This document shows positions 30,414-38,628 of a DNA stretch of 64,000 nucleotides, piece after piece. Under the pieces are notes generated by a model. That model was not told the origin of the DNA and did no database searches. It was given only the letters and a program-made list of their open reading frames with translations. This DNA is from Pseudonocardia sediminis (lineage in GTDB: Bacteria; Actinomycetota; Actinomycetes; Mycobacteriales; Pseudonocardiaceae), in assembly GCF_004217185.1 (NCBI RefSeq), contig NZ_SHKL01000001.1:743001-807000 (forward strand), read 5' to 3'. A program made the translations under genes and the position numbers. Position 1 is the first letter of the stretch, and the number at the start of each line of letters is the position of its first letter.

Positions 30414-31994
30414 GTGTTCACCGGAATCATCACCCGCAACGTGTTCCAGCAGGCCCGCGGCGACGCCGCGCAGGCCCCGGCGATCTCCCTGGAGACCGAC
30501 CGCACCTGGACCTACGCCGAGCTCGCCGAGCAGACGAACCGCTACGCCAACGGCCTGCTGGCCCGCGGCGTCGCGCCCGGCGACCGGGTCGGGATGTTGC
30601 TGACCAACAGCCTGGAGTACTGGGCGGTCTACCTCGCGATCACCCGGATCGGCGCGATCGCGGTCCGTCTGAACTGGCGCCTGACCGCCGACGAGCTGCG
30701 CTACGCCCTCACCGACTCCGGCACCTCGCTGCTGTGCCTGCACGGCCGGTTCGCCGAGACGATCGCCCCGGTGCTGGCGCAGACGCCGGTGCGCGAGTCG
30801 GTGCTGTTCGTGCTGGACCCGGAGACCGACGCCGGGACGCTCGACGGCGCGCACCCGCAGGAGATCCTCTCCGGCGGCGACCCGGGCGAGCCGCCGGTCG
30901 CCGACCCGGTCGAGACCGACCCCTGCATGATCATGTACACCTCGGGCACCACCGGATACCCCAAGGGTGCACTGTGGACGCACGGACAGACCGTGTGGTT
31001 CGGCGCGATCCAGGCCCTCTACTGGCGCTACGACGAGCGCTCGACGCACCTGGGCACGACGCCGATGTTCCACGTCTCCGGGTTCGAGGACTGCGTACTG
31101 CCGGTGCTGCTCTCCGGCGGGCACGTGGTGCACATGCGCTCGACCGGGCTGACCGTGGACCGGATCGTCGAGGTGCTGCGCCACCACCGCTGCACCGACG
31201 TGTTCCTGCTGCCGGCGACGATCTACCAGTGGATGTCCTGGTCCGAACTCGACCGGATCGACGTGCCGGACCTGCGCCGCGTCGTCACCGGCGGGTCGCC
31301 GATCCTGGGCTGGGCCGTCGACCGGATCCGCGGGCGCTTCCCGCAGGTGCGGATGGAGCAGGTCTACGGGCTCACCGAGGGCGGGGCGATGAGCACCGCG
31401 ATGGACCCGGAGCGCCTCGACGAGCACCGCACCAGCGTCGGGCGACCGCTCCCGCTGACCGAGATCAAGATCGTCGACCCGGCGACGCTGGAGGCGCTGC
31501 CCCCGGAGTCCGACGGCGAGCTGTGGACCCGCAGCCCGTCGGTGTGCGGGGTGTACTGGGAGAAGCCCGAGGCGACCGCGGAGACGTTCGTCGACGGCTG
31601 GTGCCGCACCGGTGACCTGGCACGGATCACCGCCGACGGGTTCATCTACATCATCGGCCGGACCAAGGACATGATCCTCTCCGGCGGGGAGAACATCTAC
31701 CCGGCCGAGATCGAGAACGTGCTGGCCGACCACCCGGACATCCAGGAGTCGGCGGTGATCGGCGTCCCGGACCCGAAGTGGGACGAGACGCCGTGCGCGG
31801 CCGTCGTCCTCAGCCCCGGCGCCTCCCTGACCGAGGACGACGTGATCGCCTACTGCCGCGAGCGGATCGCCGGCTACAAGCGGCCCCGCTACGTCGTGTT
31901 CGTCGACGAGCTCCCGCGCAACGCCAGCGGCAAGATCCTCAAGCGCAGCCTGCGCGACGAGTACGCCCACCTCGGCAGCCCGCCCACCGGCTGA
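30414..31994 (+). CDS. Acyl-CoA synthetase (AMP-binding, FadD-like)
   Basis: A 526-residue ANL-superfamily ligase. Motifs: IMYTSGTTGYPKGAL (P-loop), TTPMFHVSGFEDCVLPVLLSGG, VTGGSPILGW, EQVYGLTEGG, WCRTGDLARIT and GRTKDMILSGGENIYPAEIE, then PRNASGKILKRSLRD with the adenylation Lys. It is closest to short/medium-chain or cyclohexane/aromatic acyl-CoA ligases (FadD3/menE-like layout); the acid is not predictable. The GTG start follows CGAAGGGCCGGTCC. No other beta-oxidation gene is adjacent, although an acyl-CoA dehydrogenase lies at 45-46.7 kb. Confidence 0.85.
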   Translation: MFTGIITRNVFQQARGDAAQAPAISLETDRTWTYAELAEQTNRYANGLLARGVAPGDRVGMLLTNSLEYWAVYLAITRIGAIAVRLNWRLTADELRYALTDSGTSLLCLHGRFAETIAPVLAQTPVRESVLFVLDPETDAGTLDGAHPQEILSGGDPGEPPVADPVETDPCMIMYTSGTTGYPKGALWTHGQTVWFGAIQALYWRYDERSTHLGTTPMFHVSGFEDCVLPVLLSGGHVVHMRSTGLTVDRIVEVLRHHRCTDVFLLPATIYQWMSWSELDRIDVPDLRRVVTGGSPILGWAVDRIRGRFPQVRMEQVYGLTEGGAMSTAMDPERLDEHRTSVGRPLPLTEIKIVDPATLEALPPESDGELWTRSPSVCGVYWEKPEATAETFVDGWCRTGDLARITADGFIYIIGRTKDMILSGGENIYPAEIENVLADHPDIQESAVIGVPDPKWDETPCAAVVLSPGASLTEDDVIAYCRERIAGYKRPRYVVFVDELPRNASGKILKRSLRDEYAHLGSPPTG

Positions 31995-32016
31995 GCCCGC
32001 GGCGGTAACGCCACGG

Positions 32017-33228
32017 GTGGTCACCGACGACATCGCGCACGTGCAGCGGCGTGGACGGGCCCCCGGGGCGGGTACCGGGGACGGCCTCACCGAGCATCAG
32101 CTCGGACGGCTCGGGCACCGCTACGCGGGGACGGCGCGCGGCGTCGTCGGCATCGGGACCGCGGCGCTCGCCCCGCTCGCCGGGCCACCGGTGGGCGTGG
32201 CGGTGTGCGCGGCGGTCGCCGTGCTGTTCGCGGCGTGGAGCGTGTACTACGTCCGGCGGATGCGGGCCGACGCGCCGTCGCCGGTCTGGCTGCCCGACCT
32301 CGTCGTGGTCGGGGCGCTCTGCCTGGCCCAGCCGCTGCTGGTCGACCCCGATCTGGTCCTGGTGCAGCTGAGCTGGGTCTCCCCGATCGCGTCGCTGACC
32401 GTGGCGGTGGTGCAGTGGCACCTGCGGCCGGTCCCGGCCGTGCTCGCGACCCTCGGCCTGACCGCCTGCTACGTCGCCGGGGCCGCGGCCACGGCGTCGG
32501 CGACGCCCCTGGCCGTGTTCGGCGCGGCCGGTGGTGCGTTCATGCTCGTCGAGGCGGCGCTGTCGCGGCTGCTCTGGGAGCTGGTCCGGCGCGGTGGCCG
32601 GCTCGCCGACGCCGTGATGGCCGAGGGGTTCGTCCAGGAGCAGGCCGCCGCGACCGAGGCCGCCCGCCGCGCCGAGCAACGCCGGCACTGGGCGACCGTG
32701 CACGACACCGCGGCCAGCACGCTGCTGATGGTCGGCTTCGGCGAGGTGTCGGGTCGCGAACCGTGGTTCCCCACCCAGTTGGCCCGCGACGTCGCCGCGC
32801 TGGACCGCGAGCGCGAGCCCGCCGGTGGCCTCGGCGAGGCGCTGGCGCGCACGCTCGCGCGGTCGCCGTTGCAGGTCCGGGTGCGGATCGACGGCCCGCC
32901 GACGCCCGTCCCGCTGCCCGACGTCGTGGTCCGGGCCGTCGACGGGGCGGTCGGCGAGGCGCTGGAGAACGTCCGCCGCCACGCCGGGACGGGAACGGCC
33001 CGGCTGCGCGCGCGGCAGAGCGATGAGGGCCTGCGGGTCGAGGTCGCCGACGACGGCCCCGGGTTCGACCCGGACGCGGTCCCGCCGGGCCGTACCGGGC
33101 TGGCGCTGTCGATCCGCTGGCGGATGACGGAGGTGGGCGGGTCGGCCCGGGTGCGGTCGGCCCCGGGGCAGGGCACCGAGGTCGTCCTGGAGTGGCCCCC
33201 CTCGCCGGAGGGGACAGCGGATGACTGA
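32017..33228 (+). CDS. NarL-type membrane sensor histidine kinase
   Basis: A 403-residue kinase. The N-terminal half carries several hydrophobic helices (IGTAALAPLAGPPVGVAVCAAVAVLF; LVVVGALCLAQPLLV; ASLTVAVVQWHL; AVFGAAGGAFMLVEAAL). A HisKA_3-like dimerisation helix follows with RRHWATVHDTAASTLLMVG, where His in VHDT is the likely phosphoacceptor. The HATPase domain has an N-box (AVGEALENVRRHAG) and a G-box (VADDGPGFDP, GTGLALSIRWRM-like). It overlaps the next gene by eight bases and forms an operon with it and the response regulator. The signal is unknown. Confidence 0.8.
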   Translation: MVTDDIAHVQRRGRAPGAGTGDGLTEHQLGRLGHRYAGTARGVVGIGTAALAPLAGPPVGVAVCAAVAVLFAAWSVYYVRRMRADAPSPVWLPDLVVVGALCLAQPLLVDPDLVLVQLSWVSPIASLTVAVVQWHLRPVPAVLATLGLTACYVAGAAATASATPLAVFGAAGGAFMLVEAALSRLLWELVRRGGRLADAVMAEGFVQEQAAATEAARRAEQRRHWATVHDTAASTLLMVGFGEVSGREPWFPTQLARDVAALDREREPAGGLGEALARTLARSPLQVRVRIDGPPTPVPLPDVVVRAVDGAVGEALENVRRHAGTGTARLRARQSDEGLRVEVADDGPGFDPDAVPPGRTGLALSIRWRMTEVGGSARVRSAPGQGTEVVLEWPPSPEGTADD

Positions 33229-34357
33229 GCCGGTGACCGCGGCCGGCGGGACCGGCTCACCGCTGCGGGTGCAGCTCCTGCGCGGCCTGCGGGTCGCGCA
33301 GTCGTCGATCGTGATCACGGTGCTGCTGGTGTTCTTCGGCGTCAACCTGCTGGGTTCGGTGGGCGGACTCCCGGTGCCGGGGGTGCAGGCGGCGTTGTTC
33401 GGCGCGATGGTGGCGGTCACCGTCGTCGACGCCGCCCTGGTCCGCGCGAACCGCTTCTGGGGGCGCGCCCGCTGGCCGGCCGCCGCCGCGGTGCTGGCCG
33501 TGTCGGTGACCTCGACCCTGCTGCTGCCGGCGGGCGAGCTGGTCCGCCCGGCCCACTGGGCACTCGGTGCCACCGGCTTCCTCGGGGTCCTGCTGTTCTT
33601 CGACGACCGGCTCTCGCGGCTGCTCGCCTTCCTCGGTGTGCACGTCGCGACGATGCTCGCGGCGCTCGTGGCCGACGGGCGGACCGACCGGGAGACGCTG
33701 GTGGGGTTCGGCATCGTCGTCGTCTCCACCGAGGGGCTGCACCTGGCCGTGGCGATGGCCGGGTCGGCGTTGCGGGCGGTCGCCGGTTCCGCCACGGCCG
33801 CGGCGAACGACCGCGCCGAGGCGCGGACCCGGGAGGTGGTCGCCGACCGGGTACACACCGACCGCGAGCAGCGCTACGCGGTGCTGCGCGCCGGGGTGCT
33901 CCCGCTGCTGCGGGGGATGGGCGACGGCTCGCTGTCGCCGGCGGACCCGCAGGTGCGGCGGCGCGCGGCGCTGGAGGCGGCGCGGCTGCGCCGGATGTTC
34001 GCGGTGCACGACGACGGGGCCGGGGAGCTGGCGGGAGAGCTGGAGGCACTGGTCGAGATGGCCGAACGCCGTGGCCTCACGGTGCGGTTCGCCGCCGGTG
34101 CGCTGCCGGTCGACCCGCCCGCGCCGGTCCGGCGGGCGATGCTGGTCCGTGCCGGTGGGATACTTCTCGCCGCAACCGGACGTGCTCGCGTCACGCTCCA
34201 GCCCTCCGAGGGGTCGGTGGTCCTCGGCGTCGTCGTCGACGGGATCCACGACGACGCGGCCGAGCCGTGCGAGGGCGTCGCCACGACGGTCGTCGTGGCC
34301 GAGGGCAGGACCTGGATGGAGGCCCGGTGGTCCCCGGACCCACTCCCACCGCGGTGA
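33221..34357 (+). CDS. Membrane protein resembling a degenerate sensor kinase
   Basis: A 378-residue protein with five or so N-terminal membrane helices (VAQSSIVITVLLVFFGVNLLG onward) and a coiled/helical cytosolic region (ANDRAEARTREVVADRVHTDREQRYAVLRAGVLPLLRGMGDG). The C-terminal part has the spacing of a HATPase fold (VRRAMLVRAGGILLAATGRARVTLQPSEGSVVLGVVVDGIHDD). No N-box Asn, G1 DxGxG or phosphoacceptor HD/HE motif is visible. It is co-translated with an intact kinase upstream and a response regulator downstream, which it overlaps by 31 bases. It may act as a sensor or regulatory partner of that kinase. This role is inferred from position and layout. Confidence 0.6.
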   Translation: MTEPVTAAGGTGSPLRVQLLRGLRVAQSSIVITVLLVFFGVNLLGSVGGLPVPGVQAALFGAMVAVTVVDAALVRANRFWGRARWPAAAAVLAVSVTSTLLLPAGELVRPAHWALGATGFLGVLLFFDDRLSRLLAFLGVHVATMLAALVADGRTDRETLVGFGIVVVSTEGLHLAVAMAGSALRAVAGSATAAANDRAEARTREVVADRVHTDREQRYAVLRAGVLPLLRGMGDGSLSPADPQVRRRAALEAARLRRMFAVHDDGAGELAGELEALVEMAERRGLTVRFAAGALPVDPPAPVRRAMLVRAGGILLAATGRARVTLQPSEGSVVLGVVVDGIHDDAAEPCEGVATTVVVAEGRTWMEARWSPDPLPPR

Positions 34358-34980
34358 TCGTCGACGATCACCCGGCGATCGTGGAGGGCGTGCGCGGCTG
34401 GTGCGCCGCCGCCGACCCGCCGATCCACGTCGTCGACGCCGGGGACAGCCCGTCGGTGGCGCTGACCGGTGCCGGGGCGGACGCCGACGTCGTCGTGTTC
34501 GACCTGTTCCTCGGGCCCACGCCGGAGCTCGCGGCGCTGCGCGCGCTGCTCGAGCGGGGCAGGCGCGTCGTCGTCTACTCCCAGGACGAGACGCCGGAGT
34601 CGGTAGTGCGCTGCGTCGAGATGGGCGTGCTGACCTACCTGGCCAAGTCCGAGGGGGCCGAGCACCTCGTCGCCGCCGTGCACGCGGCCGTCCGCGGCGA
34701 GCGCTACACCGGACCGATGCTCGGCGGGGTGCTGGCCGGGGACCGCAGGCCGGACCGTCCCGCGCTCAGCGCCCGCGAGCGCGAGGTGCTGCTGGCCTGG
34801 TTCGAGTCGGAGTCCAAGAACCTCGTCGCCCACCGCCTGCACCTGTCGGTGAAGACCGTCGACACCTACATCACCCGGGTCCGGGCGAAGTACGCCGACG
34901 CCGGACGCCCGGCCTCGTCGAAGGCCGCGCTGGTGGCCCGCGCGCTGCAGGACGGGCTGGTCGGGCTCGGCGAGCTCTGA
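34327..34980 (+). CDS. LuxR/NarL-family response regulator
   Basis: A 217-residue two-domain regulator. The receiver has AVIVDDHPAIVEG (acidic pocket), the phospho-Asp in VVVFDLFLGP (near residue 59) and the conserved Lys in YLAKSEGAEH. The LuxR helix-turn-helix is LSAREREVLLAWFESESKNLVAHRLHLSVKTVDTYITRVRAKY, followed by an unusual R-x-A-S-S-KAAL ending. The GTG at 34327 (VVPGPTPTAVIVDDH) has GGAGG upstream and lies inside the previous gene. It is the output of the two preceding membrane proteins; its targets are unknown. Confidence 0.88.
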   Translation: MVPGPTPTAVIVDDHPAIVEGVRGWCAAADPPIHVVDAGDSPSVALTGAGADADVVVFDLFLGPTPELAALRALLERGRRVVVYSQDETPESVVRCVEMGVLTYLAKSEGAEHLVAAVHAAVRGERYTGPMLGGVLAGDRRPDRPALSAREREVLLAWFESESKNLVAHRLHLSVKTVDTYITRVRAKYADAGRPASSKAALVARALQDGLVGLGEL

Positions 34981-35055
34981 CCCGGCCGTGTCGGGGCGGG
35001 CGTGACGCGGTGACCGGGAGATCGCTGCCACACCCCGCGTGAGAAGGTGACGGTC

Positions 35056-35961
35056 GTGCGCACACGGACGGGGAAGTTCATCGCGGCCACGGCGATCGTC
35101 GGAGCGCTGGTCGCCGGATGTGGCAGTGGCCCGAGCCGGGTGGACGCCGCAGCGGTCGTCGGCGACGACACCATCACCCTGGCCGAGGTCCAGCCCCGGA
35201 TCACCGCGGCGCTGGGCCGGCCGGAGCTGATCGACAGCCTCAAGACCCGCGGCTTCAGCGAGGCCGACGTCGGCCGCGCCGTGGTCAGCCAGATGGTCCT
35301 GCACGACCTGCTGGACCGGGCCGCCGCCGAGAAGAAGATCGTCGTGCGCGACGACGAGGTGGACCGGGCCGTGGCCGCCGCCGGCGGCGAGGAGGTCGTC
35401 GCCCAGTCGGCGATCGAGCCCGGCGGCGCCCGCGAGTACGTCCGCGACCAGATCATCGCCACCCGCCTCGCCGAGCGTCAGGTGGACCGGCTCGCCGTCA
35501 CCGCCGACGTCGCGATCGCGCAGACGCGCGAGGAGGCCCAGCGGATCGCGCGGGCCCTGGCCGCCGGAGGTGCCACGGCCGAGCAGGCCCTCGCCGGGGC
35601 GAGCACCGCCCAGCGCGGCCTGCAGATCCGGCCCTCGACCACCCCGCAGGCCGCGGCGACCCCGCTGATCGGGATCCCGGCCGGGGACACGGCGATGTTC
35701 CAGCTCTCCCCGGAGCAGGGCTGGGTCGTGGTCCGGGTGACCCAGCGGAACACCGACGCCGCGCCCGCCGGCCCGGCCGCCGCCGGCCGGATCGACCAGC
35801 AGACCCTGGCCGAGGCCGGTATCCGGCTGCTCGCGCCGACGGCCGAGAGCGCCGGGGTCACCGTGAACCCGCGCTACGGCGTCTGGGACCCGGTGATGCT
35901 CACGGTCGCACCGGACGCCGCGCAGGTCGGCGAGGTCTACCCGGCCGCGTCGGCGCGCTGA
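35056..35961 (+). CDS. SurA N-terminal-like lipoprotein
   Basis: A ~301-residue exported lipoprotein. A signal peptide with lipobox LVAGC places the acylated Cys near residue 22. A SurA/PrsA-like helical chaperone domain follows (VVGDDTITLAEVQPRITAALGRPE ... FSEADVGRAVVSQMVLHDLLDRAAAEKKIVVRDDEVDRAVAAAGG). No parvulin PPIase motif is evident. The predicted role is chaperoning secreted proteins outside the membrane. The GTG at 35056 has GAGAAGG eight bases upstream; a GTG at 35047 in the same frame is an alternative. It sits directly before mazG, with two bases between. Confidence 0.72.
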   Translation: MRTRTGKFIAATAIVGALVAGCGSGPSRVDAAAVVGDDTITLAEVQPRITAALGRPELIDSLKTRGFSEADVGRAVVSQMVLHDLLDRAAAEKKIVVRDDEVDRAVAAAGGEEVVAQSAIEPGGAREYVRDQIIATRLAERQVDRLAVTADVAIAQTREEAQRIARALAAGGATAEQALAGASTAQRGLQIRPSTTPQAAATPLIGIPAGDTAMFQLSPEQGWVVVRVTQRNTDAAPAGPAAAGRIDQQTLAEAGIRLLAPTAESAGVTVNPRYGVWDPVMLTVAPDAAQVGEVYPAASAR

Positions 35962-35963
35962 GC

Positions 35964-36893
35964 GTGCCCGCCACCGTCGTGGGGTGCCCGCGGCACGCCG
36001 CGGTGCTGCCGGCCGCGGCGCTGCCCGCACTGCTCGGCGCGCAACGGGTCCTGGCCGGGCCGGACGTCCCGGCCGAGCTCGCCCGCGCGGCCGGCGCGGA
36101 GCCGTGGGACGGCACCGACCCCGCCACCCTGTCCGACACCGACGTCCTGCTGACCACGGCGCCCGCGGCGGGGGACGGCGCGATCCCGGCCCCGGCCGGG
36201 ACGGCCCTGCTGGACGCGGTCGCGGTGATGGACCGGCTGCGCTCGCCCGGCGGCTGCCCGTGGGACGCCGAGCAGACCCACACGTCGCTGCTGCGCTACC
36301 TCGTCGAGGAGTGCTACGAGCTCTACCAGGCGATCGAGGACGGCGACCGCACCGAGATGCGCGAGGAGCTCGGCGACGTCCTGCTCCAGGTGCTGTTCCA
36401 CGCCCGGGTCGCCGCGGAGTCGCCGGAGAGCCCGTTCGACGTCGACGACGTCGCGACCGGCCTGGTGGACAAGCTCGTCGGCCGGCACCCGCACGTCTTC
36501 ACGGACTCGGCCGAACGTGTCGAGACGGCGGACGCGCAGGACCTGCGCTGGGACGAGCTCAAGCGCGCCGAGAAGAAGCGCGAGTCCAGTGTGGACGGCG
36601 TCGCGACCGGGCAGCCGGCCGTCGCACTGGCCGCCAAGCTCGCGTCCCGTACCGCCCGCGCCGGTCTGCCCGCCGAGCTGCTGCCCTCCGGCGACGGCGC
36701 CGGTACCGAGCTGTTCCGGCTGGCCGCCCACGCCCAGATCGGCGGCGGTGACCCGGAGGCCGAGCTGCGCACCGTGGCCCGCCGTTTCGACGCCGACGTG
36801 CGTGCGGCCGAGCGCGCGGCGACCGCCGACGGGCGCGATCCGCACGCCCTCGACGCGGACGACTGGCGGAGGTACTGGCCGACCGGCCGGTGA
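35964..36893 (+). CDS. mazG: Nucleoside triphosphate pyrophosphohydrolase MazG
   Basis: A 309-residue MazG that removes oxidised or excess NTPs/dNTPs. The domain begins LLDAVAVMDRLRSPGGCPWDAEQTHTSLLRYLVEECYELYQAIEDGD (near residue 80) and continues with EELGDVLLQVLFHARVA. Together these give the EExxE and ExxD metal motifs. A second short MazG-like stretch follows (WDELKRAEKK). The ~75-residue N-terminal extension is typical of mycobacterial MazG. It starts at GTG 35964 just after the lipoprotein stop. The order mazG, transglycosylase, eno follows Mycobacterium tuberculosis. Confidence 0.9.
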   Translation: MPATVVGCPRHAAVLPAAALPALLGAQRVLAGPDVPAELARAAGAEPWDGTDPATLSDTDVLLTTAPAAGDGAIPAPAGTALLDAVAVMDRLRSPGGCPWDAEQTHTSLLRYLVEECYELYQAIEDGDRTEMREELGDVLLQVLFHARVAAESPESPFDVDDVATGLVDKLVGRHPHVFTDSAERVETADAQDLRWDELKRAEKKRESSVDGVATGQPAVALAAKLASRTARAGLPAELLPSGDGAGTELFRLAAHAQIGGGDPEAELRTVARRFDADVRAAERAATADGRDPHALDADDWRRYWPTGR

Positions 36894-36941
36894 TCCACCC
36901 CTCACACGATCGGTGGATTACCCGCCAGTACGATCTTCCGC

Positions 36942-37694
36942 GTGCGGAACCAGACACTCCTGTTGTGCGTCAGCAGGATCGTGCTGTTGATGATCGTCGC
37001 GGCGATGGCCACCGGAGGTCCCCCTCGGCGGTACTCACCGCCGCCGACCAGCGGCCTGGGCATCTCCGGTGAGGCGAGCCGCGACACCCCGCTGCCGCGC
37101 ACCGCGCCGCTGCCGGCGGGCACCGACGTCGTGGCGTGGGCGCGGGCGAACGCGGGCCGCGCCGACATCCCCGAGCGCACGCTGCGGGCCTACGCGAACG
37201 CCGAGATCGCCCAGCGGCGCAGCAACCCGGGCTGCGGCCTGAGCTGGGTGACCCTCGCCGGGATCGGCAGCGTCGAGTCGAACCACGCCACCTACCGCGG
37301 CGCCGACCTCGACGACGCCGGCCGCGTCGACCCGCCGATCATCGGGATCGCCCTGGACGGCTCCGGGGGCACCGCCGCGATCGGGGACAGCGACGGCGGC
37401 CGCCTCGACGGCGACTCCGGCGGCGACCGCGCCGTCGGGCCGATGCAGTTCCTGCCCTCGACGTGGGTGACCTACGGCGCCGACGGCAACGGCGACGGCG
37501 TCCGCGACCCGCAGCAGATCGACGACGCCGTCCTCGGCGCCGCGAAGTACCTCTGCTCCGGCGGCCGGGACACCACGAGCGGGTCCGGCTGGTGGAGCGG
37601 CGTGCTCGCCTACAACGCCTCCGAGGACTACGCCCGCGAGGTCTGGACCGCCGCCGACAGCTACGCGACCGGCGGGCGCCCCGTCGAGAGCTGA
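36942..37694 (+). CDS. Lytic transglycosylase-like protein (LpqU type)
   Basis: A 250-residue exported murein hydrolase. The N-terminal hydrophobic segment (LLLCVSRIVLLMIVAAMATGG) is a signal/anchor without a lipobox. The SLT_2/MltB-like catalytic region contains GLSWVTLAGIGSVESNHATY (catalytic Glu in SVESNH), DRAVGPMQFLPSTWVTYGADGNGDG and AAKYLCSGG ... VLAYNASEDYAREV. In M. tuberculosis the gene in this position is lpqU, but the Cys of a lipoprotein is missing here. Start GTG 36942, 48 bp after mazG. Confidence 0.85.
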   Translation: MRNQTLLLCVSRIVLLMIVAAMATGGPPRRYSPPPTSGLGISGEASRDTPLPRTAPLPAGTDVVAWARANAGRADIPERTLRAYANAEIAQRRSNPGCGLSWVTLAGIGSVESNHATYRGADLDDAGRVDPPIIGIALDGSGGTAAIGDSDGGRLDGDSGGDRAVGPMQFLPSTWVTYGADGNGDGVRDPQQIDDAVLGAAKYLCSGGRDTTSGSGWWSGVLAYNASEDYAREVWTAADSYATGGRPVES

Positions 37695-37722
37695 CGCCCC
37701 ACGGGTGTGGCGGCGGGTGCGG

Positions 37723-38166
37723 CTACGCGCCGTCGCGCAGGGAGCGGACCATGCTCTGCAGGCTCCGGAACGCGCCTGCCCGCTCGGTCTCGGTCATGCC
37801 GGCCAGCATCCTGGCCTCGACGGACCGGACCGCCGTGCTCGCCTTCTCCAGGCTCCGCCGGCCGCGAGGTGTGAGTCGCGTCGGAAGCGCCTTTCCGACG
37901 GGTGCCTCGGCGGGCCTGGTCACATGGCCCTCTCGTTCCAGGGTCTGCAGCAGCACGTTCATCGACTGCCGTGTCACGAACGCGCCCCGCGCGAGCTGGG
38001 AGTTCGACAGACCCGGTCGCTGGGCCAGCAGCTCGAGGCAGGAGTAGTGCGTCACGCTCATCCCGAGCGGTCGCAGCACCTCCTCCATCGCTGCCCGGAG
38101 AACACTCGACGCCTCCTTCAGCAGGTATCCCAGCGACGTCTCCAGGTCGACCCCGTCTTGACTCAT
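37723..38166 (-). CDS. MarR-family transcriptional regulator
   Basis: A 147-residue winged-helix regulator. The recognition region is LSNSQLARGAFVTRQSMNVLLQTLEREGHVTR, with the wing ALPTRLTPRGRR, and both ends carry dimerisation helices. It is divergent from a VOC-domain gene with a 62-bp gap that contains two similar TGTnA...CTGACA dyads, one touching its own start codon. It therefore likely represses itself and the neighbouring gene until a ligand binds. The ligand is unknown. Confidence 0.88.
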   Translation of the reverse strand: MSQDGVDLETSLGYLLKEASSVLRAAMEEVLRPLGMSVTHYSCLELLAQRPGLSNSQLARGAFVTRQSMNVLLQTLEREGHVTRPAEAPVGKALPTRLTPRGRRSLEKASTAVRSVEARMLAGMTETERAGAFRSLQSMVRSLRDGA

Positions 38167-38209
38167 GTCATTATTCTGACATAGATTGCGTCGTGTAAGA
38201 AAACTGACA
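38166..38209. promoter_or_regulatory. Two MarR-type operator dyads
   Basis: TGTCATTATTCTGACA at 38166-38181 is an inverted repeat (TGTCA/TGACA) with a six-base spacer. TGTAAGAAAACTGACA at 38194-38209 is a similar imperfect copy 28 bp further. Both lie in the AT-rich divergent gap between the MarR regulator and the VOC gene. Confidence 0.6.
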
Positions 38210-38228
38210 CAACGACAAGGGGCACTCC

Positions 38229-38597
38229 ATGGCCGTCACCGGTCCCGACTTCCTCTCCCTCCAGGCGCGCGACCTCGACGCCTCGCAGGCGTTCTACGAG
38301 CGCTACCTCGGCCTCGTCCGTTCACCGGCCGGACCTCCGCACGCTGTCGTCTTCGAGACGAAGCCGATCGCGTTCGCACTCCGCGACGTCGTCCCCGGCA
38401 CAGATCTCGACTCCGTCGACCGACCCGGCATCGGTGCCGCGATCTGGCTCCACGCCACCGACGTGCAGGCCATCCACGACGCCCTCGACGCCGACGGCCA
38501 CACCATCGTCTCCGCCCCGATCGACGGCCCGTTCGGCCGGACGTTCACGTTCGCCGACCCCGACGGCTACCACGTCACCCTCCACGACCGGGCCTGA
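38229..38597 (+). CDS. VOC-superfamily (glyoxalase/bleomycin-resistance-like) protein
   Basis: A 122-residue single-unit VOC protein: DFLSLQARDLDASQAFYERYLGLV opens the first beta-alpha-beta repeat and PFGRTFTFADPDGYHVTLHDRA ends the second. Family members bind metals and either isomerise or cleave small molecules, or sequester antibiotics; the substrate is unknown here. AAGGGG lies seven bases upstream of the ATG. Control by the divergent MarR is likely. Confidence 0.82.
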   Translation: MAVTGPDFLSLQARDLDASQAFYERYLGLVRSPAGPPHAVVFETKPIAFALRDVVPGTDLDSVDRPGIGAAIWLHATDVQAIHDALDADGHTIVSAPIDGPFGRTFTFADPDGYHVTLHDRA

Positions 38598-38628
38598 TCG
38601 GCCGGACGCCCGCGGGGAACGCCGCGCG

